53,524 bases of DNA, from contig JAFXGW010000028.1 of the NCBI GenBank assembly GCA_017536685.1, forward strand, positions 1-53,524. The letters run 5' to 3'. Below the pieces are notes generated by a model. It saw only the letters and a program-made list of their open reading frames with translations. It searched no databases and had not been told where the DNA came from. Shown here in pieces: positions 1 through 10,032 of this stretch. Position 1 is the first letter of the stretch, and each line of letters starts with the position of its first letter. This DNA is from Clostridia bacterium. Lineage in GTDB: Bacteria > Bacillota > Clostridia > TANB77 > CAG-508. Made by a program: the position numbers and the translations under genes.

Positions 1-1
1 A

Positions 2-1393
2 ACAAAATATGACAGAACTGAATTTAGTCAAGATATAAAAGATAATTATGATTCTTATGAAGGAAAAGATGTTTCAGTTGCAGGAAGAATTATGGCAAAA
101 AGAATAATGGGAAAAGCATCTTTTGTTACAATTCAAGATTCAAAAGGAAAAATTCAAAGTTATGTGAGCATAAATGATTTAGGGGAAGAAAGTTATAAAG
201 CATTTAAAACTTTTGATATTGGAGATATTATAGGATTAAAAGGATTCGTTTTCAAAACAAGAACAGAAGAAATCTCTATTCATGCTAAAGAAGTTGTACT
301 TTTAACAAAATCTTTAAGAGACTTGCCAGAAAAATTCCATGGATTAAAAGATATAGATTTACGTTATAGACAAAGATATGTAGATTTAATTGTAAATCCA
401 GAAGTAAAAGAAACATTCCTTTTAAGAAGTAAAATATTAAAAGAAATTAAAAACTATTTAGATAATGAAGGATATTTAGAAGTAGACACACCAATACTAA
501 ATACAATAGCTGGTGGAGCTACTGCTAGACCATTTATTACTCATCACAATACATTAGATTTAGATATGTATTTAAGAATTGCAAATGAATTATATTTAAA
601 AAGATTAATAGTTGGTGGATTTGACAGAGTATATGAAATGGGAAGAATGTTCAGAAATGAAGGAATGGACATCAAACATAATCCAGAATATACAGGAATA
701 GAATTTTATGCGGCATATCAAGATTACAATGACATGATGGATCTATCAGAAAATATGATTAGAACAGTTGCTAAAAATTGTTTAGGAACAGCTAAAATCA
801 ATTATCAAGGATTAGATATTGATTTAGAATCACCATGGAGAAGAGTTCCAATGATAACAGCAATTAAAGAAGTAACCGGAATTGATTTTAATGAAATAAA
901 TACAGACGAAGAAGCTATAGCTATAGCTAAAGAAAAACATGTAGAAGTTGACGAATCAAAACAAACTAGAGGATATATAATAAATGCATTTTTTGAAGAA
1001 TTTGTTGAAGAAACATTAATACAACCAACATTCATTTGTGATTATCCTGTTGAAGTTTCTCCACTTACAAAGAGAATGCCATCAGATAAAAGATTAGTTG
1101 AAAGATTTGAATTATTTATTGGTGGACGTGAATATGGAAATGCATACTCAGAATTAAATGATCCAATTGATCAAAGAGATAGATTTGTAGAACAAATTAA
1201 ACAAAAAGAAGCTGGAGATGAAGAAGCTAACGATATGGATGAAGATTTCTGCATGGCTATAGAATATGGTATGCCTCCAACAGGTGGTATGGGAATTGGA
1301 ATTGATAGATTAGTTATGTTATTAACAGACTCTGCTTCAATTAGAGATGTAATATTATTCCCAACAATGAAACCATTATCTAATAACGGTTAA
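2..1393 (+). CDS. lysS: Lysyl-tRNA synthetase, class II (5' end cut by window)
   Basis: Charges tRNA-Lys in the cytoplasm. The frame is open from base 2, and the residues before the first in-window Met (position 92) already match the family's N-terminal OB-fold ([12 protein letters not shown]), so that Met is internal and the real start lies upstream. About 463 of the usual ~500 residues are present. Class II signatures are visible: [20 protein letters not shown] (motif 2), then [14 protein letters not shown] (motif 3), and the typical LFPTMKP ending. It stops with TAA, 22 bases before a lipoprotein gene. The assignment is secure; only the upstream ~30-40 residues are missing. Confidence 0.97.
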   Translation, partial: TKYDRTEFSQDIKDNYDSYEGKDVSVAGRIMAKRIMGKASFVTIQDSKGKIQSYVSINDLGEESYKAFKTFDIGDIIGLKGFVFKTRTEEISIHAKEVVLLTKSLRDLPEKFHGLKDIDLRYRQRYVDLIVNPEVKETFLLRSKILKEIKNYLDNEGYLEVDTPILNTIAGGATARPFITHHNTLDLDMYLRIANELYLKRLIVGGFDRVYEMGRMFRNEGMDIKHNPEYTGIEFYAAYQDYNDMMDLSENMIRTVAKNCLGTAKINYQGLDIDLESPWRRVPMITAIKEVTGIDFNEINTDEEAIAIAKEKHVEVDESKQTRGYIINAFFEEFVEETLIQPTFICDYPVEVSPLTKRMPSDKRLVERFELFIGGREYGNAYSELNDPIDQRDRFVEQIKQKEAGDEEANDMDEDFCMAIEYGMPPTGGMGIGIDRLVMLLTDSASIRDVILFPTMKPLSNNG

Positions 1394-1415
1394 TACTATA
1401 GAGTAAGGAAATTGT

Positions 1416-2303
1416 ATGGAGTATAAGAAAAAAATAAATTTTAATATTATTGGTTTTATAATTTTAACAACTATTATGTTAATTTGTCTTACAGGTTGTG
1501 GAAGTGTAAAAGATTCAAAACAAATAAAAAAATATATAAAAGATAACTATAATATAGATGTTGAAATTGTAGCTATACAAGAGAGCGAAGAACAAAATGA
1601 ATATACTTTAAAAGAAAAAAATAGAGATATTGTTTTCAATTGTACAAGCTCAATGAAACCTATGATGATTGATGGAACAAAATTTGGGAGTTTTGAACAA
1701 ACTACAGATGATTATTATTCAAGTTTAACTAAGTCCATAGAAAGTGAACTTCAAGCAATTTCGAAAAAATATAATGTTGAATTTGAAGAATCGTATTATG
1801 GACTTATTTGGCTTATGAAAATAAAAGACGATAAAATTGATTTTAATAAAACTTTAAATATTGCAAATGAATTAATGAAGGCATATGATTTGAAAAAAGA
1901 ACCGTCAACAAATGAAACGGACTCTATTTTTGTACAACTAAATAATGATATAACCGACCACTATTATAAATATACAATTAAAGGAAAAAAAACTGCTTTA
2001 GGAAATTCATATGATGATTTTATGAAAGAATGGGATATACCAGAACAATTAGAAAGTGATGTTCTTGAATACGTGAATAATTTATATGGTGGAGAAAGTT
2101 ATATTTTAGATGTAACTATTATACCAGACTATACGGAAGATTATAATCAAAAATGTATTAGTTATCTTATAAAAAATAATACAGCAAAAATAAAAAGTGA
2201 GTTTAGGATTAATCTTAATATGTATAGAGAAGACTTAAAAAATAATAAATTAAAAAACATGGAAACATATATTCAAGGTGAAATAAAATATGTTTATGAA
2301 TAA
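1416..2303 (+). CDS. Predicted lipoprotein of unknown function
   Basis: A 295-residue protein starting with basic residues and a hydrophobic stretch (residues 11-24), then a lipobox LTGC with Cys28, so it is probably lipid-anchored outside the membrane. The mature part is rich in Lys, Asp, Glu and Tyr, with no motif I recognise. AAGGAA about 8 bases before the ATG serves as ribosome binding site. It follows lysS by 22 bases, and a 107-base gap follows. Lipid anchoring is a confident inference from sequence; the function is unknown. Confidence 0.8.
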   Translation: MEYKKKINFNIIGFIILTTIMLICLTGCGSVKDSKQIKKYIKDNYNIDVEIVAIQESEEQNEYTLKEKNRDIVFNCTSSMKPMMIDGTKFGSFEQTTDDYYSSLTKSIESELQAISKKYNVEFEESYYGLIWLMKIKDDKIDFNKTLNIANELMKAYDLKKEPSTNETDSIFVQLNNDITDHYYKYTIKGKKTALGNSYDDFMKEWDIPEQLESDVLEYVNNLYGGESYILDVTIIPDYTEDYNQKCISYLIKNNTAKIKSEFRINLNMYREDLKNNKLKNMETYIQGEIKYVYE

Positions 2304-2314
2304 TTATTTTCTGA

Positions 2315-2335
2315 TATATTATAAAACATAATATA
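2315..2335. other. AT-only inverted repeat in intergenic gap
   Basis: TATATTAT and ATAATATA flank a 5-base AAAAC loop, 12 bases after the lipoprotein stop. There is no following T-tract typical of an intrinsic terminator, so its role is unclear; a weak 3'-end stabiliser is possible. In a sequence this AT-rich it may be chance. Confidence 0.3.
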
Positions 2336-2410
2336 AATTTAATGTTGATTATATAAAATTTTACAAATGTTTTTTTATTTGAGATTTTCAAATGATAAGG
2401 AGGAAAATGA

Positions 2411-3157
2411 ATGTTTTTTGGATACAATGGCGTGAATCAAAGAGCTATTAATATTGTTTTAGCAATTATAATTCTTATGGGAATTTTCAGTATGTCATCT
2501 GCTGAATGGTTATATCTTCTATTAACATTACCTGCCGTAATAATAGCAGTTACATTTCATGAATTTGCGCATGCTTTTGCTGCTGATAGATTAGGAGATA
2601 CAACACCAAGAAATCAAGGGAGATTAACATTAAATCCTTTATCACATTTGGACCCGTTTGGATTTTTACTTATGATGTTTGCACATATTGGTTGGGGAAA
2701 ACCAGTACAAATTAATCCAAATAATTTTAATACTAATAAATCTAGAAGTTTTTGTGAAGCGATGGTTTCTTTAGCGGGACCTTTAATGAATTTCTTTTTA
2801 GCTGTTATTAGTTGTGTGGCTTATTTGCTAATAGTAGCTTTTGCTAGTTCTCATTTTACTACAGGTGCTATAGGGAACATAATATTATATTTATTATCAA
2901 TACTTATTACTGTTAATATAGGGCTTGGAGTTTTTAATTTAATTCCGCTTCCTCCACTTGATGGAGAAAAAATTTTTAGAAACTTTTTACCATATAAAGC
3001 AAAAGATTGGTTAGATAGGAATTATCAAACTTTATATACTGTATTTATGCTTTTATGGATTTTTGGAGTTTTAGAAATTATAGTTTCGCCTGTAATTAGT
3101 TTTTTATCAAATGCATTAGTTTCTGGTGTAAGTTTGATAATAGGATTGTTTATATAA
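2411..3157 (+). CDS. Site-2 protease family (M50) membrane metalloprotease
   Basis: A 248-residue polytopic membrane protein. HEFAH (His50, Glu51, His54) is the zinc-binding and catalytic motif inside the second hydrophobic segment. NLIPLPPLDG (Asp184) near the C-terminal half is the second conserved M50 motif that supplies the third zinc ligand. GRLTLNPLSHLDPFG and the absence of a PDZ domain place it with the short YwhC/YdgP-like group rather than RseP. A strong AAGGAGG site lies 7-8 bases before the ATG. Substrates are unknown; the family cleaves proteins within or near the membrane. It begins a co-directional run through tsaD and lepA. Confidence 0.9.
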   Translation: MFFGYNGVNQRAINIVLAIIILMGIFSMSSAEWLYLLLTLPAVIIAVTFHEFAHAFAADRLGDTTPRNQGRLTLNPLSHLDPFGFLLMMFAHIGWGKPVQINPNNFNTNKSRSFCEAMVSLAGPLMNFFLAVISCVAYLLIVAFASSHFTTGAIGNIILYLLSILITVNIGLGVFNLIPLPPLDGEKIFRNFLPYKAKDWLDRNYQTLYTVFMLLWIFGVLEIIVSPVISFLSNALVSGVSLIIGLFI

Positions 3158-3172
3158 AATAGGAGAATAAAA

Positions 3173-4168
3173 TTGAAAGACATTTTAATAATGGGAATTG
3201 AATCAAGTTGCGATGAAACCTCTATATCTATTGTGAAGAATGGTAGAGAGGTTTTATCGAATTGTATAAATTCCCAAATAAAAATACATGAAGAATATGG
3301 GGGAGTTGTTCCTGAAATTGCTTCAAGATGTCATACAGAAGTAATAAATGGTATTATGAAAGAAGCGTTAAAAGAAGCAAGAGTTTCTTTAGATGAGATT
3401 GATGCAATTGCTGTAACGCAAGGACCAGGATTGGTTGGAGCGTTACTTGTTGGAGTATCTTATGCAAAAGGGCTAAGTTATGTTACAAGAAAGCCTTTAG
3501 TTGCAGTCAATCATATAGAAGGACATATTGCTGGAAATTATTTGACGCATAGTGAATTAAAACCACCTTTTATATGTTTAATTATTTCTGGTGGACATAC
3601 TCATTTGGTAAATGTTAAATCATATAATGAATTTGAAATTTTAGGTAAAACAAGAGATGATGCCATAGGTGAAGCTTTTGATAAAGTGGCTAGAGTTGTG
3701 GGATTAGGATATCCTGGTGGACCAAAAGTTGATAATCTAGCAAAACAAGGTGTGCCAAATATAAAATTACCAGTAACTCATTTTGATAATTTAGATTTTA
3801 GTTTTAGTGGAATTAAAACTGCGGTTATAAATTTAAATCACAAAGATCCTAATATAAATAAAGCAAATTTATGCGCAAGTTTCCAAAATGCAGTTACAGA
3901 AATGCTTATATCAAATGTAAAAAAAGCTGTTAAACAATTTGAATCGGATAAAATTGTTATTGCTGGAGGTGTTTCAAGAAATTCGTTTATAAGAAATTCT
4001 TTTGATAATTTAGCAAAAGAATTAAATATAAAAGTATATTATCCAGAGCCAATTCTTTGCACAGACAATGCGGCAATGATTGCTGCTGCAGGATATTACA
4101 ATTATATAAATGAGGAAATAGCAGATTTGAAATTAAATGCTATTCCAAATTTAAAAATAGGAGAATAA
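3173..4168 (+). CDS. tsaD: tRNA N6-threonylcarbamoyladenosine (t6A) transferase TsaD
   Basis: Transfers the threonylcarbamoyl group to A37 of tRNAs reading ANN codons, in complex with TsaB and TsaE. At 331 residues it matches the family length. The HxEGH metal-binding motif is NHIEGH (His114, His118); GIESSCDETS opens the protein, SGGHTHLV and CTDNAAMIAAAG complete the ASKHA fold. The chosen start is TTG at 3173, because AGGAG at 3161-3165 is correctly spaced; the next ATG (3191) would cut into the conserved N-terminus. tsaB, tsaE and rimI, often beside it in Firmicutes, are not in the window. Confidence 0.97.
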   Translation: MKDILIMGIESSCDETSISIVKNGREVLSNCINSQIKIHEEYGGVVPEIASRCHTEVINGIMKEALKEARVSLDEIDAIAVTQGPGLVGALLVGVSYAKGLSYVTRKPLVAVNHIEGHIAGNYLTHSELKPPFICLIISGGHTHLVNVKSYNEFEILGKTRDDAIGEAFDKVARVVGLGYPGGPKVDNLAKQGVPNIKLPVTHFDNLDFSFSGIKTAVINLNHKDPNINKANLCASFQNAVTEMLISNVKKAVKQFESDKIVIAGGVSRNSFIRNSFDNLAKELNIKVYYPEPILCTDNAAMIAAAGYYNYINEEIADLKLNAIPNLKIGE

Positions 4169-4190
4169 AATAAATACAAAGGAGAGAAGA

Positions 4191-4622
4191 ATGATGGGTG
4201 TAGTAGTTGGTATAATTTTAATTATTTGTGGTTTAATTGTTATAGGGTATTTTATAATTCAAATGAAATCAAGAAATACTGCTGAGTACGATATGGTAAA
4301 TGATTTGAAAAAAAGAATTGATGAATTAGATAATGATAATGTTGATGTTGCGCCCGAAAATAAAAAAGCTAAAATAATTGTGCCAGATATTGTTGATGCT
4401 GATGAATCAACTAATGTATCAACACAAAAAGAAGAATGCAAAGTTTATGAAGTTGCACCAAATGAGAAAGTTGAAAAAGTAGTAATTGGTTCTAATGAAG
4501 AAAAAGAAGATGTTTTTATTAATAATGAAATAGAAAGAGTTGAAGATGAAGAATTCGAAGTAATTAAAGAAAATAAAAGTTTTGTATCTAAATTATTAAA
4601 TAATAAAAAAGATGAAGAGTAA
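4191..4622 (+). CDS. Small single-pass membrane protein with acidic tail
   Basis: A 143-residue protein with one N-terminal hydrophobic helix (about residues 3-24) and a very acidic, low-complexity remainder rich in Glu, Asp, Val and Lys that includes a short coiled-coil-like stretch (DLKKRIDELDNDN). No family is recognised. GGAGAG lies about 8 bases before an ATGATG double start. It sits 22 bases after tsaD and 24 bases before a second small membrane protein of similar design, suggesting co-expression. Confidence 0.7.
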   Translation: MMGVVVGIILIICGLIVIGYFIIQMKSRNTAEYDMVNDLKKRIDELDNDNVDVAPENKKAKIIVPDIVDADESTNVSTQKEECKVYEVAPNEKVEKVVIGSNEEKEDVFINNEIERVEDEEFEVIKENKSFVSKLLNNKKDEE

Positions 4623-4646
4623 TTTGTAAAAAGGAGATATAAGGTT

Positions 4647-4871
4647 ATGGAATCAATGATGGTAATGCTACAATTTTCAATTTGGATAATTGTCTTTATT
4701 TTGATAGCAATGATTATGTTATATATTTCTGTAATGTCTAAAAGGAACAATACAACTAATTATAGTGTAAATGATGGAATGGAAAAAAATGAGAATATGT
4801 ACAATCAAAACGAAGAGGAAAGTGCTTTAAATAGCAATGATGATGACGATGGTCCAATAAAACATCTATAA
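4647..4871 (+). CDS. Small membrane protein, hypothetical
   Basis: A 74-residue protein with one hydrophobic helix at about residues 7-29, followed by a hydrophilic Asn/Glu/Asp-rich tail. It has the same one-helix plus acidic-tail layout as the preceding gene. AAGGAG lies about 11 bases before the ATG. It is followed after 12 bases by the phosphoesterase gene, so it lies inside the same likely operon. No function can be assigned. Confidence 0.6.
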   Translation: MESMMVMLQFSIWIIVFILIAMIMLYISVMSKRNNTTNYSVNDGMEKNENMYNQNEEESALNSNDDDDGPIKHL

Positions 4872-4883
4872 AGGAGAAATTTA

Positions 4884-5591
4884 ATGTCTATATATGTAAT
4901 AGGAGATTTACATTTATCGTTTTCTGCAGATAAGCCCATGGATATATTTGGAATGAATTGGGAAAATCATGCTGAAAAGATAAAAGAAAATTGGATAAGT
5001 AAAGTAAAGGAAAATGACACTGTAATTTTACCAGGTGATTTTTCTTGGGCTACATATTTAGAAGAAACTTATAAAGATTTTGAATTTTTAAATTGTTTAC
5101 CAGGGAAGAAAATATTATCAAAAGGAAATCATGATTATTGGTGGACTACAGTTACTAGTATGAAAAGATTTTTAAAAGAGAATAACTTTGAAAATATAGA
5201 TTTTTTATATAATAATGCTTTTTATATTGAAAATAAGATAATTACAGGTACTCGTGGCTGGATTAATACCTGGAAATCTCAAGAAAATTATAAAATTTTA
5301 AAAAGAGAAAATGAAAGATTAAAGATTTCAATAAACAAAGGTATTAATGAATTTGGAATGGATAAAGAACTTATTGCGTTTATACATTATCCACCATTTT
5401 ATAAGGAAACATTTATACCAGAAGAAATAGATTTTTCAAAAACTTTAAGAGAGCATAATATAGAAAAATGCTATTATGCTCATTTACATGGAGAATCTCA
5501 TAAAGATGCTATAGAAGGCTTTGTCAATGGTATTGAATATAAATTAATAAGTTCAGATTATTTAAAATTTGATTTACTAAAAATTAATTAA
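4884..5591 (+). CDS. Calcineurin-like metallophosphoesterase
   Basis: A 235-residue cytoplasmic two-metal phosphoesterase. The core motifs appear in order: GDLHLS (Asp8, His10), GDFSW (Asp52), GNHDYWW (Asn82, His83), a later HYPPF His and a C-terminal HLHGESH. The set matches the small predicted phosphohydrolases of the COG1768 type. The substrate cannot be read from sequence. AAGGAG lies just before the ATG, 12 bases after the small membrane gene. Confidence 0.88.
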   Translation: MSIYVIGDLHLSFSADKPMDIFGMNWENHAEKIKENWISKVKENDTVILPGDFSWATYLEETYKDFEFLNCLPGKKILSKGNHDYWWTTVTSMKRFLKENNFENIDFLYNNAFYIENKIITGTRGWINTWKSQENYKILKRENERLKISINKGINEFGMDKELIAFIHYPPFYKETFIPEEIDFSKTLREHNIEKCYYAHLHGESHKDAIEGFVNGIEYKLISSDYLKFDLLKIN

Positions 5592-5611
5592 AGATAGAAA
5601 AGAGATGAATT

Positions 5612-7018
5612 ATGGATAGTAAATATAAAGATTGCCATAATGAAGAACTTCAGAAAAAATTAGATAAAAAAATCACAAATAGAATATATGGAAATTTTAA
5701 ACCGATAATTGACGAAATTTTTCAAAGAAGATTTTATGAGTTTGGACATTTAGAAGGATTTGATATAGATCAAGAAATTGAAAATTTTACAAGAAATGTA
5801 AAAAGAATTTCATATGATGAGGAAATGCCACAAGGCGCTGCATATAAGAAAAATCCCGTATTAGGCGGTATTATTTTGATTAATGGAAAACAAATGGAAA
5901 AACTAGAACCAGAGCAAAAATTAAGCTTGTTTTTTCATGAAATAACTCATGCTATAACAGACAGAAATACGAAAGAACAAGGATTGAAGAAAAAGATAAC
6001 ATTTGCAGATAAACTTAAAGTACAATTGAATGATGCACTCGGAAGATATGATGATAATGATTTAATAAAAGGTAGTGCTTTAGATGAAATTTTTGTGGAA
6101 GATACAGCAGAAAAATTAACATTTTCAGATGATAGTGATAAATTTCAGAAAAAAGGTGTAGGATATACCTCAATATCATTTGCTACTTCATTGTTGGCTA
6201 CAGCAATTGGAATGTCAAGAACAGAACTTATATATGCAGGAAATCAACCGAGAGAAAATTTAATACAAAAAATTTTAGGACAATATCCAAGCGAAGTTAG
6301 AGATGAAGCGGCAGAACGATTTGAAAAATTCGAAATGAGCTTAGATAGATTGTATCAAGATTTATATATAAATAGAAGAATATCAGAGGCACCACAAAGA
6401 ATAGGAAGTGTAGTTGGTAATATTTATGATTTGGCAAGTTTAAAAATTTCTAGTGATAATAGAGAAGTATCATCAGATTATCTTGCAGAGTTACTTTATA
6501 GAAATACAAGAATGGAACAAATTACAGAATATACTTTAACAAGTTTGAAAAATGAAAATATATTAAATGATGAAAGATGCGATATGACAAGGCAATTTTT
6601 TGCAGATTCAAAAAGTAGAATTTCAAATTTAGTATATGATTTATATAGAAAAAATCCTGGGCATACAGATATAACTCAAGAACAATATCGTTCAGAAATT
6701 GAAAAAACAGAGTTTAATTCAGGTAAACAATGGGATAATTCGATTGCATTACAATTTGATACTTTAATAAAAAATAAAGAAAGAACTGGAATATTAAATA
6801 ATGGAATAAATGTTATAAGAAATATGTTCCAAAGATATAGAACTCCAAAATTAGAACCAGCTAAAGAAAATCAAATGCATTTAGAAAATACAATGGAACA
6901 GTATGAAGTGACGGTTCCAGGATTAACAAAAGAACAAATAGATGAATTTTTATCTAAAAGTGAAAATGAAAGAGATTCTATAAATAGGAGTAGTCCTAGT
7001 ATAGACGATGATTTATAA
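5612..7018 (+). CDS. HExxH-containing putative zinc metallopeptidase, unrecognised family
   Basis: A 468-residue soluble protein with no signal peptide. A gluzincin-like HEITH (His109, Glu110, His113) follows a hydrophobic beta-strand-like region. A Glu-containing helix, ALDEIFVED at about 157-164, lies ~45 residues downstream and could give the third zinc ligand. The rest is mainly helical and charged. I do not recognise the family; metallopeptidase activity is inferred from the motif alone. It is 20 bases after the phosphoesterase and 16 bases before lepA, so it is probably co-transcribed. Confidence 0.6.
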   Translation: MDSKYKDCHNEELQKKLDKKITNRIYGNFKPIIDEIFQRRFYEFGHLEGFDIDQEIENFTRNVKRISYDEEMPQGAAYKKNPVLGGIILINGKQMEKLEPEQKLSLFFHEITHAITDRNTKEQGLKKKITFADKLKVQLNDALGRYDDNDLIKGSALDEIFVEDTAEKLTFSDDSDKFQKKGVGYTSISFATSLLATAIGMSRTELIYAGNQPRENLIQKILGQYPSEVRDEAAERFEKFEMSLDRLYQDLYINRRISEAPQRIGSVVGNIYDLASLKISSDNREVSSDYLAELLYRNTRMEQITEYTLTSLKNENILNDERCDMTRQFFADSKSRISNLVYDLYRKNPGHTDITQEQYRSEIEKTEFNSGKQWDNSIALQFDTLIKNKERTGILNNGINVIRNMFQRYRTPKLEPAKENQMHLENTMEQYEVTVPGLTKEQIDEFLSKSENERDSINRSSPSIDDDL

Positions 7019-7034
7019 ATTATAAGGAGAAGTC

Positions 7035-8849
7035 ATGCAAGATAAACAAAAAAATATTAGAAATTTTAGTATAATTGCTCATATTGATCATGGTAAATCA
7101 ACTTTGGCCGATAGGATTATTGAAATGACAGGGGCTTTATCCTCAAGAGAAATGGAATCCCAAGTTCTAGACAATATGGATATTGAGAAAGAAAGAGGAA
7201 TTACTATAAAATCGCAAGCGGTTAAAATGAATTATACAGCCCAAAATGGTGAAACATATGAATTTAATTTAATAGATACTCCAGGACATGTTGACTTCAA
7301 TTACGAAGTTTCAAGAAGTTTAGCTGCATGTGAAGGTGCAATTCTTGTTGTAGATAGTACTCAAGGTGTTGAAGCTCAAACTTTAGCAAATGTGTATCTT
7401 GCACTAGATGGGAATTTAGAAATATTACCAGTAATAAACAAAGTAGACTTGCCAAATGCAAGAGCTGATGAAGTAAAAAATGAAATCGAAGATATTATAG
7501 GAATTCCAGCACAAGATGCACCATGTATATCTGCAAAAACAGGATTAAATGTTGAAGAAGTATTAGAAAGAATTGTAACTGATATACCAGCTCCAAAAGG
7601 AGATTCAGGAGCAGAACTTCAAGCTTTAATTTTTGATTCATATTATGATAATTATAAAGGGGCTTTAAGTTATGTAAGAATAAAAAATGGAATGGTAAAA
7701 GCTAATGACGAAATTTTGTTTATGGCTACAGGTAAAGTATTTACAGTTACTGAAGTTGGATATTTTGGGGCAGGATCTTATGTTCCAACAGATAAATTGG
7801 AAGCAGGAGAAGTAGGTTATATAGCAGCAAGTGTAAAAACTGTATCAGATTTAAATGTTGGTGATACAATTACATTAAAATCAAGACCAGCGAAAGAACC
7901 ATTACCAGGTTACAAAGAAGCAAATTCAATGGTTTATTGTGGTATGTATCCTTTGGATGGAAGTGAATATGAACCATTAAAAGAGGCTTTAGAAAAATTA
8001 AAATTAAATGATGCTGCTTTAAATTATGAACCAGAAACCTCAGCTGCTTTAGGATTTGGTTTTAGATGTGGATTTTTAGGATTACTTCACTTAGAAATAG
8101 TAATTGAAAGATTAGAAAGGGAATTTGATATAGGACTAATTACAACAGCACCTTCAGTTATTTATCAAGTTCATAAAACAGGTGGAGAAGTAATTGAGCT
8201 TTATAATCCTACAGAATTGCCGCCACAAACAGAAATAAGTTATATGGAAGAACCAATAATGAAAGCTGAAATAATGATTCCAAAAGAGTTTGTTGGAAAT
8301 GTTATGAAAGTTTGTCAAGAAAGAAGAGGCGTTTATATAGATATGAAATATTTAGACGCAAATAGAGTTACTCTTGAATATGAACTTCCACTTAACGAAA
8401 TTATATATGATTTCTTTGATACAATAAAATCAAAAACCAAAGGATATGCTTCAGTAGATTATGAATTTAAGGAAAATAGAAGAGCTGATTTAGTTAAACT
8501 TGATTTACATATAAATAATGAAGCGGTAGATGCACTTTCTTTTATAGTTCATAAGCAATCAGCTTATGAAAGAGGAAGAAAAATGGCAGAAAAACTAAAG
8601 AAAGTTATCCCAAGACAATTATTTGAAATTCCAATCCAAGCTGTTGTTGGAGGAAAAATAATTGCAAGAGAAACATTATCTGCTATGAGAAAAGATGTTT
8701 TAGCAAAATGTTATGGTGGAGATATTACAAGAAAGAAGAAACTTCTTGAAAAACAAAAGAAAGGTAAAAAGAAAATGCGTCAAATAGGTAATGTAGAAGT
8801 ACCACAAGAAGCATTTTTGGCAGTGCTAAAATTAGATGATGAAGAATAA
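7035..8849 (+). CDS. lepA: Elongation factor 4 (LepA), ribosome back-translocating GTPase
   Basis: A translational GTPase of 604 residues, the normal family length. G1 is AHIDHGKST (residues 15-23), G3 is DTPGHVD and G4 is NKVD. EF-G-like domains III and V follow ([17 protein letters not shown]), and the LepA-specific basic C-terminal domain ends with [22 protein letters not shown] precedes the ATG. In many Firmicutes lepA stands upstream of hemN or hrcA; neither follows here, and an rlmB-like gene comes next. Confidence 0.98.
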   Translation: MQDKQKNIRNFSIIAHIDHGKSTLADRIIEMTGALSSREMESQVLDNMDIEKERGITIKSQAVKMNYTAQNGETYEFNLIDTPGHVDFNYEVSRSLAACEGAILVVDSTQGVEAQTLANVYLALDGNLEILPVINKVDLPNARADEVKNEIEDIIGIPAQDAPCISAKTGLNVEEVLERIVTDIPAPKGDSGAELQALIFDSYYDNYKGALSYVRIKNGMVKANDEILFMATGKVFTVTEVGYFGAGSYVPTDKLEAGEVGYIAASVKTVSDLNVGDTITLKSRPAKEPLPGYKEANSMVYCGMYPLDGSEYEPLKEALEKLKLNDAALNYEPETSAALGFGFRCGFLGLLHLEIVIERLEREFDIGLITTAPSVIYQVHKTGGEVIELYNPTELPPQTEISYMEEPIMKAEIMIPKEFVGNVMKVCQERRGVYIDMKYLDANRVTLEYELPLNEIIYDFFDTIKSKTKGYASVDYEFKENRRADLVKLDLHINNEAVDALSFIVHKQSAYERGRKMAEKLKKVIPRQLFEIPIQAVVGGKIIARETLSAMRKDVLAKCYGGDITRKKKLLEKQKKGKKKMRQIGNVEVPQEAFLAVLKLDDEE

Positions 8850-8915
8850 CTTAAAATAATATTTTAAAGTTGATAATTATAATATTGTATTTAAATATGA
8901 AAAGAGGATAGTAAA

Positions 8916-9920
8916 ATGAGACAAAGCTATAGAGATAAAAGAAATAGACAAGCTAGAATCGCTCAAGAAAAACAAGAAGTTTATGAAGATAGAAGAAAAG
9001 AGCAAAGGAGAAAAAAGGATAGAAGAATAGAAGAAAGACGTTCTGGTGAAGATAGAAGAATGCAAGATAGAAGAACAAATCCAAGAACTGGATTGGACAG
9101 GAGAATTGGAGAAAGAAGAACAGAATTTGATAGGAGATTTGTTGAAAGAAGAAATGATGAAGATAGAAGGCAAGTAATTGATGAAAGTAATGAATATGAA
9201 GATATTGTTGCAGGAAGAAATGCTGTTCTTGAATTACTAAAGTCAGATAAAGACATTAATAAAATCTATGTGGCACATGGGGATAGACATGGTTCTATAA
9301 ATGAAATTATTGCTAGAGCAAAAGAAAAAAGAGTTGTCTTAGTAGAAGTAGAAATGCAAAAATTAGATATTATGGTAGAGAACCATCAAGGTGTAGTAGC
9401 AATAGTTCCACCATTTAATTATTGTGAAATAGATGATATTTTAGAATTAGCCAAAGAGAAAAATGAAGATCCATTTATTTTAATATTAGATGGAATTGAA
9501 GATCCACATAATTTGGGTTCAATAATAAGAACTGCTGAAACAGCAGGTGTACATGGAATTGTAATACCAAAAAGGAGAAATGTTGCAGTAAATAGTACCG
9601 TTTCAAAAGTTTCTACAGGTGCTACAGCATATGTAAAAGTTGCAAGAGTAAATAATTTAAATGAAACAATTAGAAAATTAAAAGATGCAGGACTTTGGGT
9701 AATTGGAACAGATGGAGATGCTGACACATTATATTATAATCAAGACTTAAAAGGACCTTTAGCTATAATAATTGGAAGTGAAGGTTTTGGGATGAGTAAA
9801 CTTGTAAAAGAAAACTCTGATATTTTAATAAAAATACCAATGAAAGGGCAAATAACTTCGCTAAATGCATCAGTTTCTGCTGGAATTGTTATTTATGAAG
9901 CAGTAAAACAAAGAGGATAG
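8916..9920 (+). CDS. rlmB: TrmH/SpoU family 23S rRNA 2'-O-methyltransferase with Arg-repeat extension
   Basis: Methylates a ribose 2'-OH in rRNA using S-adenosylmethionine; by family, probably 23S G2251. Residues ~96-170 form the substrate-binding domain and ~185-334 the knotted SPOUT domain, with the three SpoU motifs NLGSIIRTAE, IIGSEGFGM and IPMKGQITSLNASVS. The unusual part is residues 1-86, where about eleven Arg-Arg pairs, mostly preceded by Asp or Glu, recur every 5-6 residues. Family members usually begin near the binding domain. GAGGAT before the ATG at 8916 supports the long form. An intrinsic terminator follows directly. The exact target position is inferred. Confidence 0.88.
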   Translation: MRQSYRDKRNRQARIAQEKQEVYEDRRKEQRRKKDRRIEERRSGEDRRMQDRRTNPRTGLDRRIGERRTEFDRRFVERRNDEDRRQVIDESNEYEDIVAGRNAVLELLKSDKDINKIYVAHGDRHGSINEIIARAKEKRVVLVEVEMQKLDIMVENHQGVVAIVPPFNYCEIDDILELAKEKNEDPFILILDGIEDPHNLGSIIRTAETAGVHGIVIPKRRNVAVNSTVSKVSTGATAYVKVARVNNLNETIRKLKDAGLWVIGTDGDADTLYYNQDLKGPLAIIIGSEGFGMSKLVKENSDILIKIPMKGQITSLNASVSAGIVIYEAVKQRG

Positions 9921-9926
9921 AAAATA

Positions 9927-9967
9927 AAAACATATTTGAAATTTAAAGGATTTCAAATATGTTTTTT
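9927..9967 (+). terminator. Intrinsic terminator after the rlmB-like gene (probably bidirectional)
   Basis: Perfect 12-bp stem CATATTTGAAAT (9931-9942) and ATTTCAAATATG (9950-9961), extended by A and T tracts on both sides, with a short loop and six Ts at 9962-9967. It lies 7 bases after the stop and faces a convergent gene ending at 10033, so it can serve both strands. Confidence 0.9.
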
Positions 9968-10032
9968 AATAACTATTATAATAGTCTACACCGAAAATGA
10001 AAATTTTTACGACACTTTAGAATTATTAAAAA

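Noticed and set aside
8877..9256. Two overlapping minus-strand frames rich in Ser and Leu
   Set aside because: They are the complement of the AGA/GAT-rich arginine repeats of the methyltransferase; absence of stops is a by-product of that repeat.
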